A DNA stretch of 59,385 bases from Akkermansiaceae bacterium (GTDB lineage Bacteria > Verrucomicrobiota > Verrucomicrobiia > Verrucomicrobiales > Akkermansiaceae), in NCBI GenBank assembly GCA_025354565.1, contig JANXMQ010000082.1, forward strand, positions 1 to 59,385. The letters are read 5' to 3'. Each line of letters starts with the position of its first letter. Position 1 is the stretch's first letter. A program made the position numbers and the translations under genes. This document shows positions 1 to 8,399 of the stretch, in pieces. The notes under the pieces are model-generated. The model was not told where the DNA came from, did not search any database, and worked only from the letters and a program-made list of their open reading frames with translations.

Positions 1-143
1 CCTCAACCTGCGGATCAACCTGTGTATGAGAAAAGCCTACGGTTACCGCAGTTTCCATCTGCTACAAACCTCTCTCTATCACACACTTGGAGATCTACCC
101 GAGCCAAAGTTCACCCACAGATTTTGCTGAAGAGCCAAAAATT

Positions 144-509
144 ATGAAAAGAAGCCGAAAGATACTACTGCTAGTCGTAACTGTGGTTATAGGCTGCCTC
201 ATACTTGGTTATTATGTGTTGACAAGTAGAACAAGTTACGGAGTCCCGTCATATCATTACGATGAGTCGAAATCCAACACCCTTCAACGCTGGCAGCATG
301 TTGACTACACGATGCGAACAACCGGGACGGTCGTGAAATTCAGTGAATTGCTATCGAAGTTCGGACAACCTTCCGAAATGGTAGAAGGGGAAGAGGTTTC
401 CGTGGCGACATTTAAATTTCCATCGGAAGAAACCAAGGGCACTCGCACCGTTAGTGTATTTTTCAAAGGAGACATAGTGTCCCGCATCGGCTTCAATTTG
501 GAGGATTAG
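144..509 (+). CDS. Small membrane-anchored protein of unknown function
   Basis: I do not recognise this protein. From the ATG at 144 it has 121 residues. It opens with basic residues (MKRSRK), then a strongly hydrophobic helix at about residues 7-26, which predicts one N-terminal membrane anchor with the rest outside the cytoplasm. The soluble part has no cysteines and no motif I can name. A TTG start at 87 would add 19 residues, but it places charged residues before the helix, so I prefer the ATG. The gene is AT-richer than most of the window and sits next to a transposase remnant, which fits an accessory segment. Confidence 0.55.
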   Translation: MKRSRKILLLVVTVVIGCLILGYYVLTSRTSYGVPSYHYDESKSNTLQRWQHVDYTMRTTGTVVKFSELLSKFGQPSEMVEGEEVSVATFKFPSEETKGTRTVSVFFKGDIVSRIGFNLED

Positions 510-540
510 AGAAAGTGCGTAACAGTTTAGCTGATTACTC

Positions 541-843
541 TCACGATTTATCAGGGAAAATTTGTGCGTGAGCCTGACTCACTGAGCCTGCGAACAAGGC
601 CTGAAAAAGGTCGATGGCGTTGCCCTCTTGGAGCTTCATGGTCTCGGCGAGGCTGCTGAAGATCATGATGTTTTCCGATCCTGTAAGGCTGCGCGATCCA
701 AGGCAGACTTTGCGGAAAATCACCAGCGGTCGCAACGCTCGTTCCGCATGATTGTCTCTGGGGTCCCCGGTACGAACCATGCGACAGTCACGGTTGACTA
801 AGGCATTTAGGTGAATTTCAACACCGGCCCATTCGGAGCGTGA
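541..843 (-). pseudogene. IS66-family transposase remnant (C-terminal end)
   Basis: The minus-strand reading frame encodes the C-terminal end of an IS66-type (DDE_Tnp_IS66) transposase. The diagnostic part is NHAERALRPLVIFRK, where the IS66 family has D-N-x-A-E-R-A-L-R-P with the last catalytic Glu, followed by the usual segment ending ETMKLQEGNAIDLFQAL. The frame stays open upstream to position 843 (reading EWAGVEIHLNALV) and is then cut by a stop. No N-terminal or catalytic DDE core is present and I see no terminal inverted repeats, so this is a decayed insertion. The ATG at 780 is internal to the homology and is not a real start. Confidence 0.75.
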
Positions 844-1673
844 CTAATTCACGCGGTGGAACGCATTTTTCCGCTGTGTCCGATGCCGTTTCCCTCAACC
901 ACCGCTTTGGCGGGATCGCGCGGCTTTATGGGCAGGAGGCACTGGCGCGGTTCCACACCTCGCGGGTCGCGGTGATCGGCGTGGGCGGTGTGGGTTCCTG
1001 GGCGGTTGAGGCGCTGGCCCGCTCCGGCATCGGCCACCTGACGCTGGTGGATCTGGATGAAATCTGCATCACCAATGTGAACCGCCAGCTTCACGCGATG
1101 GACGGGCAGATCGGTCGTCAGAAAACCGAGGCCATGGCCGACCGTGCGCTGGCCATCCATCCCGACTGCGAAGTGGTGATTGTGCCGAAGTTTTTCAACG
1201 AGAAATCCGCTGGGGAAATCCTGGATGCTGGGTTCGATGCCGTGATCGACGCGATCGACTACGCCCGCCACAAGTCCTTGCTCGCCGCCGAGTGTCATCG
1301 GCGGGAAATTTATGCCGTCACTTGCGGCGGTGCGGGCGGGCGGCGCGACCCCACGCGCATCCGCGTGACGGATCTTGCCTACAGCGGCATGGACCCGCTG
1401 CTGCTCCAACTCCGCCGGGGACTGCGCAACGACTATGGCTTTCCAAAGACCCCGCGTGGACAGGAGCCCATCCTTTTCGGCATCGACGCGGTCTATTCCG
1501 ACGAAGCGCCGTGGTATTCCCAGTGCGACGGGACCGTTTCCAAAAACCAGCCGGAGGAAATTTCCCAGCGTCTCAACTGCGCGTCCGGCTTCGGCAGTGC
1601 CGCCCACTTGATTGCCAGCTTTGGCCTGATCGCCGCCGGTAGGGTGCTAGATCGTCTCGCGGTAATGCCATGA
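840..1673 (+). CDS. tcdA: tRNA threonylcarbamoyladenosine dehydratase TcdA (CsdL/YgdL)
   Basis: This is a ThiF/MoeB/E1-like protein of 277 residues. TcdA uses ATP to cyclise t6A at position 37 of ANN-decoding tRNAs to ct6A. The nucleotide-binding motif GVGGVGS is at residues 47-53 after the family opening RFGGIARLYG. The stretch TNVNRQ, the VIDAID segment and the CGGAGGRRDPTRI segment match the TcdA subgroup rather than MoeB or ThiF. The start is a GTG at 840, immediately at the edge of the transposase remnant, so the extreme N-terminus (about 20 residues before RFGG) may not be native. The stop codon overlaps a hairpin terminator shared with the convergent rpmJ. Confidence 0.9.
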   Translation: MTNSRGGTHFSAVSDAVSLNHRFGGIARLYGQEALARFHTSRVAVIGVGGVGSWAVEALARSGIGHLTLVDLDEICITNVNRQLHAMDGQIGRQKTEAMADRALAIHPDCEVVIVPKFFNEKSAGEILDAGFDAVIDAIDYARHKSLLAAECHRREIYAVTCGGAGGRRDPTRIRVTDLAYSGMDPLLLQLRRGLRNDYGFPKTPRGQEPILFGIDAVYSDEAPWYSQCDGTVSKNQPEEISQRLNCASGFGSAAHLIASFGLIAAGRVLDRLAVMP

Positions 1674-1700
1674 AAAAAGCGACCCGCAGGCCGCTTTTTT
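1673..1700. terminator. Bidirectional intrinsic terminator between tcdA and rpmJ
   Basis: AAAAAAGCG and CGCTTTTTT arms flank a short GC-rich loop, giving a U-tract on either strand. It overlaps the tcdA stop codon and lies 28 bases from the rpmJ stop, so it can end transcription from both convergent genes. Confidence 0.75.
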
Positions 1701-1727
1701 AAAAAATGAGAAGTCCGGGAAGGTTTC

Positions 1728-1889
1728 TTACAGTCCCTTCTTCGAGAGCCGGGTGCCAGCGGTCGCGCCTTGGCGGGCCTTGAACTTCGGATTCGATTTG
1801 CAGATCACGTAAACCGTGCCCTTGCGTTTCACAACCTGGCAATCGGCGTGACGGCGTTTTGCGGAAGCGAGCGAGGAAAGAACTTTCAT
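1728..1889 (-). CDS. rpmJ: Ribosomal protein bL36, zinc-free (YkgO-like) type
   Basis: This is a 53-residue large-subunit protein starting MKVLSSL and containing [20 protein letters not shown], the hallmark of the bL36 family. The zinc-binding CxxC...C...H set of the common C-plus form is missing, since only two isolated cysteines remain. It is therefore the C-minus type that E. coli keeps as the zinc-starvation paralogue YkgO. It has a basic tail of about 12 residues beyond the usual end. The start is the ATG at 1889 and not the longer frame from 1928, because homology begins exactly at MKVL. It stands alone here, away from rpsM, whereas many bacteria carry rpmJ just upstream of rpsM. Confidence 0.93.
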   Translation of the reverse strand: MKVLSSLASAKRRHADCQVVKRKGTVYVICKSNPKFKARQGATAGTRLSKKGL

Positions 1890-2046
1890 GGTGTCGGTTG
1901 GGTAAAAATGAAAAGTGGCACTAGCCACCGGGGCGCGAAAACTAGCCAGCCACCCAGCCTTGTAAAGCCATTTTTCAACGGAATTTCGTTAAAGCTCATG
2001 AAACGGGCCGCGCAGATTTGATCCGCCCGGGCAGTCTTCCCACTTG

Positions 2047-2052
2047 TATAAT
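2047..2052 (+). promoter_or_regulatory. Candidate -10 box upstream of the DUF1844-kdsA-lptB operon
   Basis: A perfect TATAAT lies 25 bases before the DUF1844 start codon in an otherwise GC-rich spacer. I see no good -35 box at 16-18 bases upstream (TTGATC is 23 bases away), so support rests on the -10 box and its position. Confidence 0.35.
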
Positions 2053-2077
2053 CCTTCCAGAACCCGGACTCTAGCCC

Positions 2078-2350
2078 ATGCCCACAGCGCCTGAAGCCGA
2101 TCCCCGGTTCAATGAATTCATCATCCTCCAAGCCCAGAACGCCGGACTTTTCCTCGGCCAAATCCCCAATCCCCACTCCGGCGAAAAGCAAATCAACCTG
2201 CGTGCTGCCAGATCGGTGATCGACTCGTTGGAAATGCTCGCCGCCAAAACCCACGGCAATCTGACCGCCAGCGAGGCCAAGCTACTGGCCACCGCCCTCG
2301 ACAATCTCCGCCCGCTTTACCAAGCCGCGCTTGCGTCCGCCGGGCATTGA
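2078..2350 (+). CDS. DUF1844 domain-containing protein
   Basis: This 90-residue protein is nearly all DUF1844. It shows the family features FNEFIILQAQNAGLFLGQIP, a following N-L-x-A-A-R-x-x-I-D-x-L segment and an LTASEAKLL segment near the end. The function is unknown. DUF1844 proteins are small, acidic to neutral and common in PVC and deltaproteobacterial genomes, often beside envelope or translation genes. It is the first gene of a run that continues with kdsA. Its stop lies 15 bases before the ATG I choose for kdsA, so co-transcription is likely. Confidence 0.8.
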   Translation: MPTAPEADPRFNEFIILQAQNAGLFLGQIPNPHSGEKQINLRAARSVIDSLEMLAAKTHGNLTASEAKLLATALDNLRPLYQAALASAGH

Positions 2351-2364
2351 CGCATTCTCTTCCC

Positions 2365-3183
2365 ATGAATTTCGACCCCTTCAACATCGGCAACGTCCCT
2401 GTCGGCGGCCCCGTGCCTTTTTTCATCCTCGGTCCCTGCGCCCTAGAGAGCGAGGCGTTCGCCTGGGAAATGGCCCGCTCGCTCAAGGAAATCGCCGACC
2501 GCACCGGCATTCATTTCATTTTCAAAGCCTCCTTCGACAAGGCCAACCGCACCTCGATCGGTGCCTTCCGCGGGCCGGGCGTGAAGGACGGTTGCCGTAT
2601 CCTCGGGGAAATCGGTAAGGAACTCGGCGTCCCCGTCACCACCGACATCCACACCGCCGAGCAGGCCGAGATCGCCGCCGAAAACATCGATCTTCTGCAA
2701 ATCCCCGCCTTCCTCTGCCGCCAGACAGACCTGCTAGAAGCCGCCGCGAAAACCGGTCGCGCCGTGAATGTGAAAAAAGGCCAGTTTCTCGCCCCCCTCG
2801 ACACCGTGAACATCGCCGGAAAAATGCGGGCCTTTGGCTGTGACCGCTTTCTCATCACCGAGCGCGGCACCACCTTCGGCTATAACAATCTGGTCGTGGA
2901 CATGCGCTCGCTTTACTGGATGCGGAAAGAGGGCCTGCCGGTGATTTTCGATGCCACCCACTCCGTCCAACGCCCCGGCGGCCTCGGCGGGGCGACCGGC
3001 GGCGATGGTGAACTGGCCCCGGTCCTCGCCCGCGCTGCCGTCGCGACTGGCCTCGAAGGCTTGTTCATGGAAGTCCACTCGGACCCGGTGAATGCGATGT
3101 CGGACGGCCCGAATCAAATCCCGTTGGAGTTCATCGAGGATTTGTTAGTCCGGCTGATTTCCATCCACCACGCGTCCCACTGA
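2365..3183 (+). CDS. kdsA: 3-deoxy-8-phosphooctulonate synthase (KDO-8-P synthase), metal-dependent class
   Basis: This 272-residue TIM-barrel enzyme condenses phosphoenolpyruvate and arabinose 5-phosphate to KDO-8-phosphate in the cytoplasm, the first committed step to the LPS inner core. Family signatures are GPCALES (residues 23-29), FKASFDKANRTS and FDATHSVQ. Cys25 sits where metal-dependent enzymes (Aquifex type) have their Cys ligand and E. coli has Asn. The further ligands are visible as His in THSVQ, Glu in MEVHSDP and Asp in SDGPNQ. I choose the ATG at 2365. A TTG at 2347 overlaps the preceding stop but adds residues with no homology. The next two genes serve LPS export, which fits an envelope operon. 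Confidence 0.93.
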   Translation: MNFDPFNIGNVPVGGPVPFFILGPCALESEAFAWEMARSLKEIADRTGIHFIFKASFDKANRTSIGAFRGPGVKDGCRILGEIGKELGVPVTTDIHTAEQAEIAAENIDLLQIPAFLCRQTDLLEAAAKTGRAVNVKKGQFLAPLDTVNIAGKMRAFGCDRFLITERGTTFGYNNLVVDMRSLYWMRKEGLPVIFDATHSVQRPGGLGGATGGDGELAPVLARAAVATGLEGLFMEVHSDPVNAMSDGPNQIPLEFIEDLLVRLISIHHASH

Positions 3184-3205
3184 GGAAATTTTTCCCCCGA
3201 CCTTC

Positions 3206-4501
3206 TTGCGCCACCTCGTCACAGCCCTTGCCTTTATTACTCCCTCCCTCTGCATGGCGGGCGCGGCGGACAATGGTCCGGCTCCGGGAAAAATCCCCGC
3301 CCTTGGGATGCTTCCCGATGGCAGCAAACTCAAGCGGGTGATGTTGCCTCGCTACGATGACAATCACCAGTTGGTTGGCTCGCTCAAGGCGGATGTCGTC
3401 ACCCTCGTCAACGCCAGCCAGATCGCTGGCCAGACCGTGGCCATCGAGTTTTTCAATCCCGACCAGTCCGGGCGGGGCCGCATCGACATGGAAAACGCGA
3501 CCTACTATCAGGACCAGGGACTCGTCACGACCAAGAACCCTGTGGCCATCATTACCGATCGAGTGACCGCCCATGGCAGCGGCCTTTACTACTCGTTCAA
3601 CCAAACCGAGGGCTTTCTAGCAGGCCCGGCCACCACCATCATTCTAGCCCCTGCCGAGACCACCATGAACCCGTCTAACAAAACTCTCCGCGCCACCGCG
3701 CTGGTCGGCACCGCACTGCTCACCCAGCCTCTCGCCGCCGCCCCGCCGCCTGCGGTCACGCCTGCGGAAATCGCCGCGATCCAGGCGGATGCGGTGTCCA
3801 AGGCTCCGGCCGCTGCGACCGCCGCTAACGCCGCCCGCACCGCGCTTGATGCCGACCTCGCCAAGGCCGCCGCCGCAGGGGAAGCTGCCACGAAATTCAC
3901 CGCCCAGTCGGGTCTTCCCGCAGTTGCCACCGACGAAGTGCCGCCCCCGTCCCAGCCGCTCGTGGTCAAGCCCGGCGCGGGCGATACCGTCATCACCTGC
4001 ACCGGCGGCATCTACTTCGATCCCGACGAAGGCGTGCTGGTCTATCTGAAAAACGTCACCGTCAAAGATCCCCGCTTCGATCTATCAGGCGCGAACGAAC
4101 TAAAGGTTTTCTTCGGCAAGAAACCCGAACTGGCAGGCAAGAAAGACGCCCCAAAACCACCAAAGCCAGCCGACGATGCCAAGCCCAAGCTTGGCGGCAA
4201 CATCGGGGCCAATTTCAATGAGGTCGAGCGCATCGTCGCCACCGGCGCGGTCCTGCTAGACCAGAAAAATTCCCAGCCCGGCAAAGAACCGATCAAGGCC
4301 AGCGGGTCCATTTTCACCTACAACATCAAGGCTGATCAAGTGACCATCAAGGGTGGCTACCCATGGGTCCTTCAAGGCAAGACCTACATGCGGGCGAAGG
4401 AGCCGAACCTCATTCTCCGCATTTCCCCCAATGCCGGGAGTTTCATCACCGAGGGCAATTGGGAAATGGGCGGGAACATCGAGCAGAAAAAAAAGCCCTG
4501 A
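3206..4501 (+). CDS. Secreted LptC/LptA-like (OstA-fold) protein, probable LPS transport component
   Basis: This 431-residue protein lies directly upstream of lptB. A signal peptide covers about residues 1-19 (hydrophobic, ending CMAGA). Two beta-rich segments follow: residues about 45-150 (KADVVTLVNAS, IDMENATYY, LYYSFNQTEGF) and about 250-425 (ITCTGGIYFDPDEGVLVYL, DQVTIKGGYPWV). They are joined by an alanine-rich and probably coiled linker at about 155-230. The second segment resembles the OstA/LptA repeat in which each strand describes a state of the lipid. I infer an LptC plus LptA-like bridge. Similarity is weak at sequence level and the role rests on context. The start is TTG at 3206, the only one that leaves a full signal peptide. 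Confidence 0.6.
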   Translation: MRHLVTALAFITPSLCMAGAADNGPAPGKIPALGMLPDGSKLKRVMLPRYDDNHQLVGSLKADVVTLVNASQIAGQTVAIEFFNPDQSGRGRIDMENATYYQDQGLVTTKNPVAIITDRVTAHGSGLYYSFNQTEGFLAGPATTIILAPAETTMNPSNKTLRATALVGTALLTQPLAAAPPPAVTPAEIAAIQADAVSKAPAAATAANAARTALDADLAKAAAAGEAATKFTAQSGLPAVATDEVPPPSQPLVVKPGAGDTVITCTGGIYFDPDEGVLVYLKNVTVKDPRFDLSGANELKVFFGKKPELAGKKDAPKPPKPADDAKPKLGGNIGANFNEVERIVATGAVLLDQKNSQPGKEPIKASGSIFTYNIKADQVTIKGGYPWVLQGKTYMRAKEPNLILRISPNAGSFITEGNWEMGGNIEQKKKP

Positions 4502-4513
4502 GCCACCACCGCC

Positions 4514-5296
4514 ATGCCCACTCCTGCCCCGACCCACTCTCCCGGTTCCACCTGTTCCCACACGGAATCCGCCGTCCTCTTCGCCAACGGCCTGCGCAAG
4601 ACCTACAGCGGTCGCGCGGTCGTGGATGGCGTCTCAATCACTGTCCAGCCTCGGGAAATCGTCGGGCTGTTAGGTCCTAACGGCGCGGGCAAGACGACGT
4701 CCTTTTACATGATCGCCGGCCTCATCCCTGCCGATGCCGGATCGGTTTGTTTCAATGGCCATGATATATCGAAGATGCCCATGCACCGCCGCGCCCGCCT
4801 CGGCTTGGGCTACCTGCCACAGGAGGAATCCATTTTCCGCAAGCTCTCGGTCCTCGACAACCTGCTCGCGATTCTCGAAACCCGCCCGAATCTCAACCGC
4901 GCCGCCCGCTTGGACCGTGCGCACGATTTGCTCGACCGCTTCGGCATCTCCCGCCTCGCCAAGTCGCTCGCCATCACCTTGTCCGGAGGGGAAAAACGCC
5001 GCCTCGCCATCGCCCGCTCGCTTTGTTCGGACCCGACGCTGCTGATGTTAGATGAGCCCTTCGCCGGCATCGACCCCATTGCCGTCGAGGACATCCAGCG
5101 CATCGTCCGCGAACTTCGTGACCGTGACAACCTCGCGATTCTCATCACCGACCACTCGGTCCGCGAGACACTCAGCATCACCGATCGCGCCTTTCTCATC
5201 CACGATGGCCGCGTCATTTTGGAAGGAAATTCCGACGAACTCGTGGATGACCCCATCGCTCGAAAGTATTATCTCGGCGAGGATTTCCGTTTGTGA
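4514..5296 (+). CDS. lptB: LPS export ABC transporter ATPase LptB
   Basis: LptB is the cytoplasmic ATPase that, with LptF and LptG, extracts LPS from the inner membrane. It has 260 residues: Walker A GPNGAGKTT (about 54-62), signature LSGGEKRRLAIA, Walker B LLMLDEPFAGIDP and the switch His in ITDHSVRET. The phrase LSGGEKRR and the H-loop sequence SVRETLSITDRAFLI are typical of LptB rather than of amino-acid ABC ATPases. An extension of about 20 residues precedes the normal start, and a later start near the VLFANGLRKTY stretch is possible but no ATG is there. The start is 12 bases after the stop of the Lpt-like gene. No lptF or lptG is in the window. Confidence 0.92.
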   Translation: MPTPAPTHSPGSTCSHTESAVLFANGLRKTYSGRAVVDGVSITVQPREIVGLLGPNGAGKTTSFYMIAGLIPADAGSVCFNGHDISKMPMHRRARLGLGYLPQEESIFRKLSVLDNLLAILETRPNLNRAARLDRAHDLLDRFGISRLAKSLAITLSGGEKRRLAIARSLCSDPTLLMLDEPFAGIDPIAVEDIQRIVRELRDRDNLAILITDHSVRETLSITDRAFLIHDGRVILEGNSDELVDDPIARKYYLGEDFRL

Positions 5297-5344
5297 GATT
5301 GGCCTGTGGTCCGTATAGCTCAGATTGCCAAATGGCCGTGCCGG

Positions 5345-5371
5345 GTTGTTGTTGTGGTTGTGGTTGTGGTG
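5345..5371 (+). repeat. Short GTT/TGTGGT low-complexity repeat
   Basis: Three GTT units pass into three TGTGGT-type units in the 145-base gap between the convergent lptB and oppB genes. It is strand-asymmetric (G and T only) and has no visible hairpin. No gene is predicted across it. Confidence 0.6.
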
Positions 5372-5441
5372 TCCCGCCGCAGCCATGTCCCCACACGCTC
5401 TCCGTCACATTGAATTTTACACAACTCCAGCCACTTTCCGA

Positions 5442-6359
5442 TCACCGCCGCAGCCGCGGGTTGAGGGCGATCTGCGCTAGGTCTGCTAGAAGATTCGCGC
5501 CGACGATGAGGAATCCGTAAAACAAGACCAGTCCTTGAATGAGGAAAAACTCGCGATCGGTCGCGGCGTTGACGAAGTGTTGGCCCATGCCGGGGACTTG
5601 GAAAATAGTCTCAATGACAAACGAGCCGGAAATCATCCCCGCAAAGGCGGGGCCGACGAAGGCGACCGCCGGAATCAGACCGCCGCGCAGGGCATGGCGG
5701 ATGACGATGCGCGACGGCGGTGCGCCCTTGGCCCGTGCGGTGCGGATGTAGTCCTGCGAGAGGACGTCCAGCATCCCGCCGCGCGCAAGGCGGGCGAGGT
5801 AAGCGGCATTGATGAGACCGAGGGTGACAGCCGGGAGAATCCAGTCAGTGGGGGAGGACCAACCGGCGACGTTCAGCCATTGCAAACCGAGCCCCGCCGT
5901 CACCGCCAGCAGCGGGCCGATGACGAAGCTGGGCAGACAAATCCCCACCATCGCGGCGGCGAGACAGGAGAAATCGACCACCGTGTTTTTCCTAACAGCA
6001 GCGATCACTCCGGCGGGTATGCCGACGATCAACGCGATGCCGATAGACATCACACCCAGTCCGAGCGACACCGGGAACGACTCACCGATGATTTCGGAAA
6101 CCTTCACCCCGTCCTTTTTGATCAGGTCGCCAAGGTCCTGATAGACAATTAGATTTTTCAGATAGCGGAAATATTGGACCGTCACCGGCTGATCGAGGCC
6201 GGTGTATTCCTTCATGCGCTTGAGGGCGTGCTCAGGGATCGCTTTTTCCTCCACGTAGGGACTGCCCGGCATCGCGCGGACGAGGAAAAAGGTGAGCGTG
6301 ATGAGCACGAACAAGGTAATGATTCCCTGACCGAGGCGGCTGATGATGAGGCGGATCAT
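5442..6359 (-). CDS. OppB/DppB-type oligopeptide ABC transporter permease
   Basis: This 305-residue inner-membrane protein belongs to the BPD_transp_1 family. An opening helix (IITLFVLITLTFFLV) is followed by the conserved MPGSP, a periplasmic loop and five more hydrophobic segments. The cytoplasmic coupling (EAA-like) loop reads YIRTARAKGAPPSRIVIRHA, with the key A-x-x-x-G core. The end NPRLRR is typical of OppB. It lies 10 bases downstream of the binding-protein gene on the minus strand, so the two are co-transcribed. The second permease (OppC) and ATPases (OppD/F) are not downstream, because the next gene is the convergent lptB. They must be encoded elsewhere or this half-transporter is orphaned. 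Confidence 0.9.
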   Translation of the reverse strand: MIRLIISRLGQGIITLFVLITLTFFLVRAMPGSPYVEEKAIPEHALKRMKEYTGLDQPVTVQYFRYLKNLIVYQDLGDLIKKDGVKVSEIIGESFPVSLGLGVMSIGIALIVGIPAGVIAAVRKNTVVDFSCLAAAMVGICLPSFVIGPLLAVTAGLGLQWLNVAGWSSPTDWILPAVTLGLINAAYLARLARGGMLDVLSQDYIRTARAKGAPPSRIVIRHALRGGLIPAVAFVGPAFAGMISGSFVIETIFQVPGMGQHFVNAATDREFFLIQGLVLFYGFLIVGANLLADLAQIALNPRLRR

Positions 6360-6369
6360 GACGGGAAAA

Positions 6370-8292
6370 TCAGGGAACGGGAACCAGTTGGAGATACTGA
6401 TAGGGATTATCTGCTAACAGCAGCGGATGCCAACCCCGGACTGACGGATGGACCAGATAGTTTCGTGCTTGCCAGGCAACGGCCAGCACCGGCGCGTCTT
6501 CTAGCAGCACGGTTTCCGACTGATGCAGCAGGTCCAAGCGACGGGCGGCATCCGCTTCTTGCAGCGATTGTTGGAGGAGTTTTACAAATGCGGGATTCGC
6601 CCAGCCGGTGTTGTTATTGCCATTTCCCGGCGTCCACATTTCGAGAAATGTTAGAGGATCGCGGTAATCGCCGACCCACCCGGCATTGGCAATGTCGTAG
6701 TCGAGATCCTGCTGGGCGACGAGGTAGGCGTTCCATTCCTTATTGTCGATTTCCACCTCGATACCGAGCGTCTCGCGGAACATCGCCTGCACGGCTTGGG
6801 CCAGTGTGGGGGCGGCACCGCTGCTGCTGGCGATGAGCAATTTGAGGCGGGGAAAATTTTTCCCGTTAGGAAATCCGGCCTCCGCGAGCAGGCGCTTGGC
6901 CTTGTCCTGATCGAAGCTGGCGATGTGCGGCGGATCGTAATTTCCCATCGGCGGCGTCATCGCATAGGCCGGGGTGTAGCCGCGCAAGACATGGTCGCAA
7001 AGCGCTTTGCGGTCGATGGCGTAGCTGAGCGCCTGGCGCACCCTAACATCATCTAACGGCTTTCGCGTGGTGTTGAAACGATAGTATGCGTTGCCGACGT
7101 AGGGTTCCTGCCGGAGTTCCTCGGGGTGGGTCTTTTTCATCAGATCCACCACCTCGGGTGCGGCGGTGTAGGTCATGTGGAGTTGGCCGTCGCGAAACAT
7201 GCGGGCCTCGGTGTAAAAGTTCGTGATCGGCAGGAAGCGCACGCCATTGAGCGTGACGTGCTTGGCGTCCCAGTAGTAAGGATTTCGCTCGACCTCGATG
7301 TGGTCGGTGCGGCGCCAAGATTTTAGCTTGTAGGGGCCGTTGCCAACGATGTTTTCCGGGCGGGTCCAGGAGGTCCCGCGTTGGCCGATTTTCCCGAATT
7401 TCAACACCACATGACGCGGAACGGCGGTCCAAGTGAAGTGTTTGAGAATTTCCCGGAAATACGGAGTCGGGCCGCGCAGAGTGAGGCGCAGGGTTTCGTC
7501 ATCCACGACTTCCACGCCGACTTTGGCAAGTTCCCACAAATTGGTTCCCACCGCGTCCGACATTTTGGTCAGCACATGTCGCGCTACTTCATCGTTCATG
7601 GAGGCGGGCCAAGCGAAATGTTTGAGAGGCGCTTCGCCAATCCAAGCGATTGGTTCTTTGGCCAGCTTGTCGAGTCCCTGCGATCGTACGAACCTCCCAC
7701 GTGCGCCGTCGCCGGTGAGCCGTTGCCACACCGGACTTTCTCCGAGGTCCTTGATATCGACATTTGGATCGCCACGAAAATTGATTTGTTTGGCGAGGTC
7801 GGCGGTGACCTGTGAATCCGGGTTCACCACGAACAGGATCTCACCCCGCTTGTCCTGATTGAACGCTTCCGCGCCTTTGAGGAAATAGAGCATCTCCGCA
7901 TACTTTGCGCCGAGTTCCGGGGTGAGGATCCGCTCATAGGAAAATGCGAAATCGCGGGCCGTGACTGGCATCCCGTCCGACCATTTTCCATCCGGCCGCA
8001 GCTTGGCGGTCCAGACCGTGGCGGTGGCGTCCGGCGTGACTTCCAATGCCGCGCCACCGGGGGTGGCAGTGTCGTGCTCCGGGTCGCTAGTGATGAGGCC
8101 CTCGAACAAGGTGCGAAGGATGTTCGCCTCACCCACGCCCGAGACGATGTGGGGATCGAGGCCCTTCGGTTCGATCGCGTTGCCGACTAACAGAATTCCG
8201 GCGCGGGTGGCCTGATCCACCTGCGATTCCTTCTGGCAGGAAACTAGCAGCACACAAAGCGGGGCCGATATCAACAACAGGCGGTGGATCAT
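6370..8292 (-). CDS. Peptide-binding lipoprotein of an ABC transporter (OppA-like, SBP_bac_5)
   Basis: This extracytoplasmic solute-binding protein of family 5 has 640 residues from the ATG at 8292. I choose that start because it opens a classical lipoprotein signal: a hydrophobic stretch ending LLVSC, so Cys17 would be lipidated. The longer frame to 8403 lacks a leader. Family landmarks are PKGLDPHIVSG near the start, WTAKLRPDGKWSDGMPV, NGPYKL, and DVRVRQALSYAIDRKALCD. It is about 100 residues longer than E. coli OppA, with an insertion near residues 150-220. pyrE lies upstream on the same strand and oppB downstream. It should deliver peptides to the OppB-type permease. Confidence 0.9.
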   Translation of the reverse strand: MIHRLLLISAPLCVLLVSCQKESQVDQATRAGILLVGNAIEPKGLDPHIVSGVGEANILRTLFEGLITSDPEHDTATPGGAALEVTPDATATVWTAKLRPDGKWSDGMPVTARDFAFSYERILTPELGAKYAEMLYFLKGAEAFNQDKRGEILFVVNPDSQVTADLAKQINFRGDPNVDIKDLGESPVWQRLTGDGARGRFVRSQGLDKLAKEPIAWIGEAPLKHFAWPASMNDEVARHVLTKMSDAVGTNLWELAKVGVEVVDDETLRLTLRGPTPYFREILKHFTWTAVPRHVVLKFGKIGQRGTSWTRPENIVGNGPYKLKSWRRTDHIEVERNPYYWDAKHVTLNGVRFLPITNFYTEARMFRDGQLHMTYTAAPEVVDLMKKTHPEELRQEPYVGNAYYRFNTTRKPLDDVRVRQALSYAIDRKALCDHVLRGYTPAYAMTPPMGNYDPPHIASFDQDKAKRLLAEAGFPNGKNFPRLKLLIASSSGAAPTLAQAVQAMFRETLGIEVEIDNKEWNAYLVAQQDLDYDIANAGWVGDYRDPLTFLEMWTPGNGNNNTGWANPAFVKLLQQSLQEADAARRLDLLHQSETVLLEDAPVLAVAWQARNYLVHPSVRGWHPLLLADNPYQYLQLVPVP

Positions 8293-8399
8293 CACGCCGC
8301 GAAGCATGACGGCAGCGATTGGGAATGCAGTGGAAATTTTCGCGAAAAACAGATTTTCCAAGCCTCCACCGCGTTTCCTCAGATGAATCCGCCTCACGC

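Noticed and set aside
849-1607. Long minus-strand open frame opposite tcdA
   Set aside because: It is a shadow of a GC-rich gene; the plus-strand frame has clear TcdA homology.
5535-6836. Long plus-strand frames opposite oppB and oppA
   Set aside because: They are antisense shadows with Asp/Arg-rich composition; the minus strand encodes clear transporter proteins.
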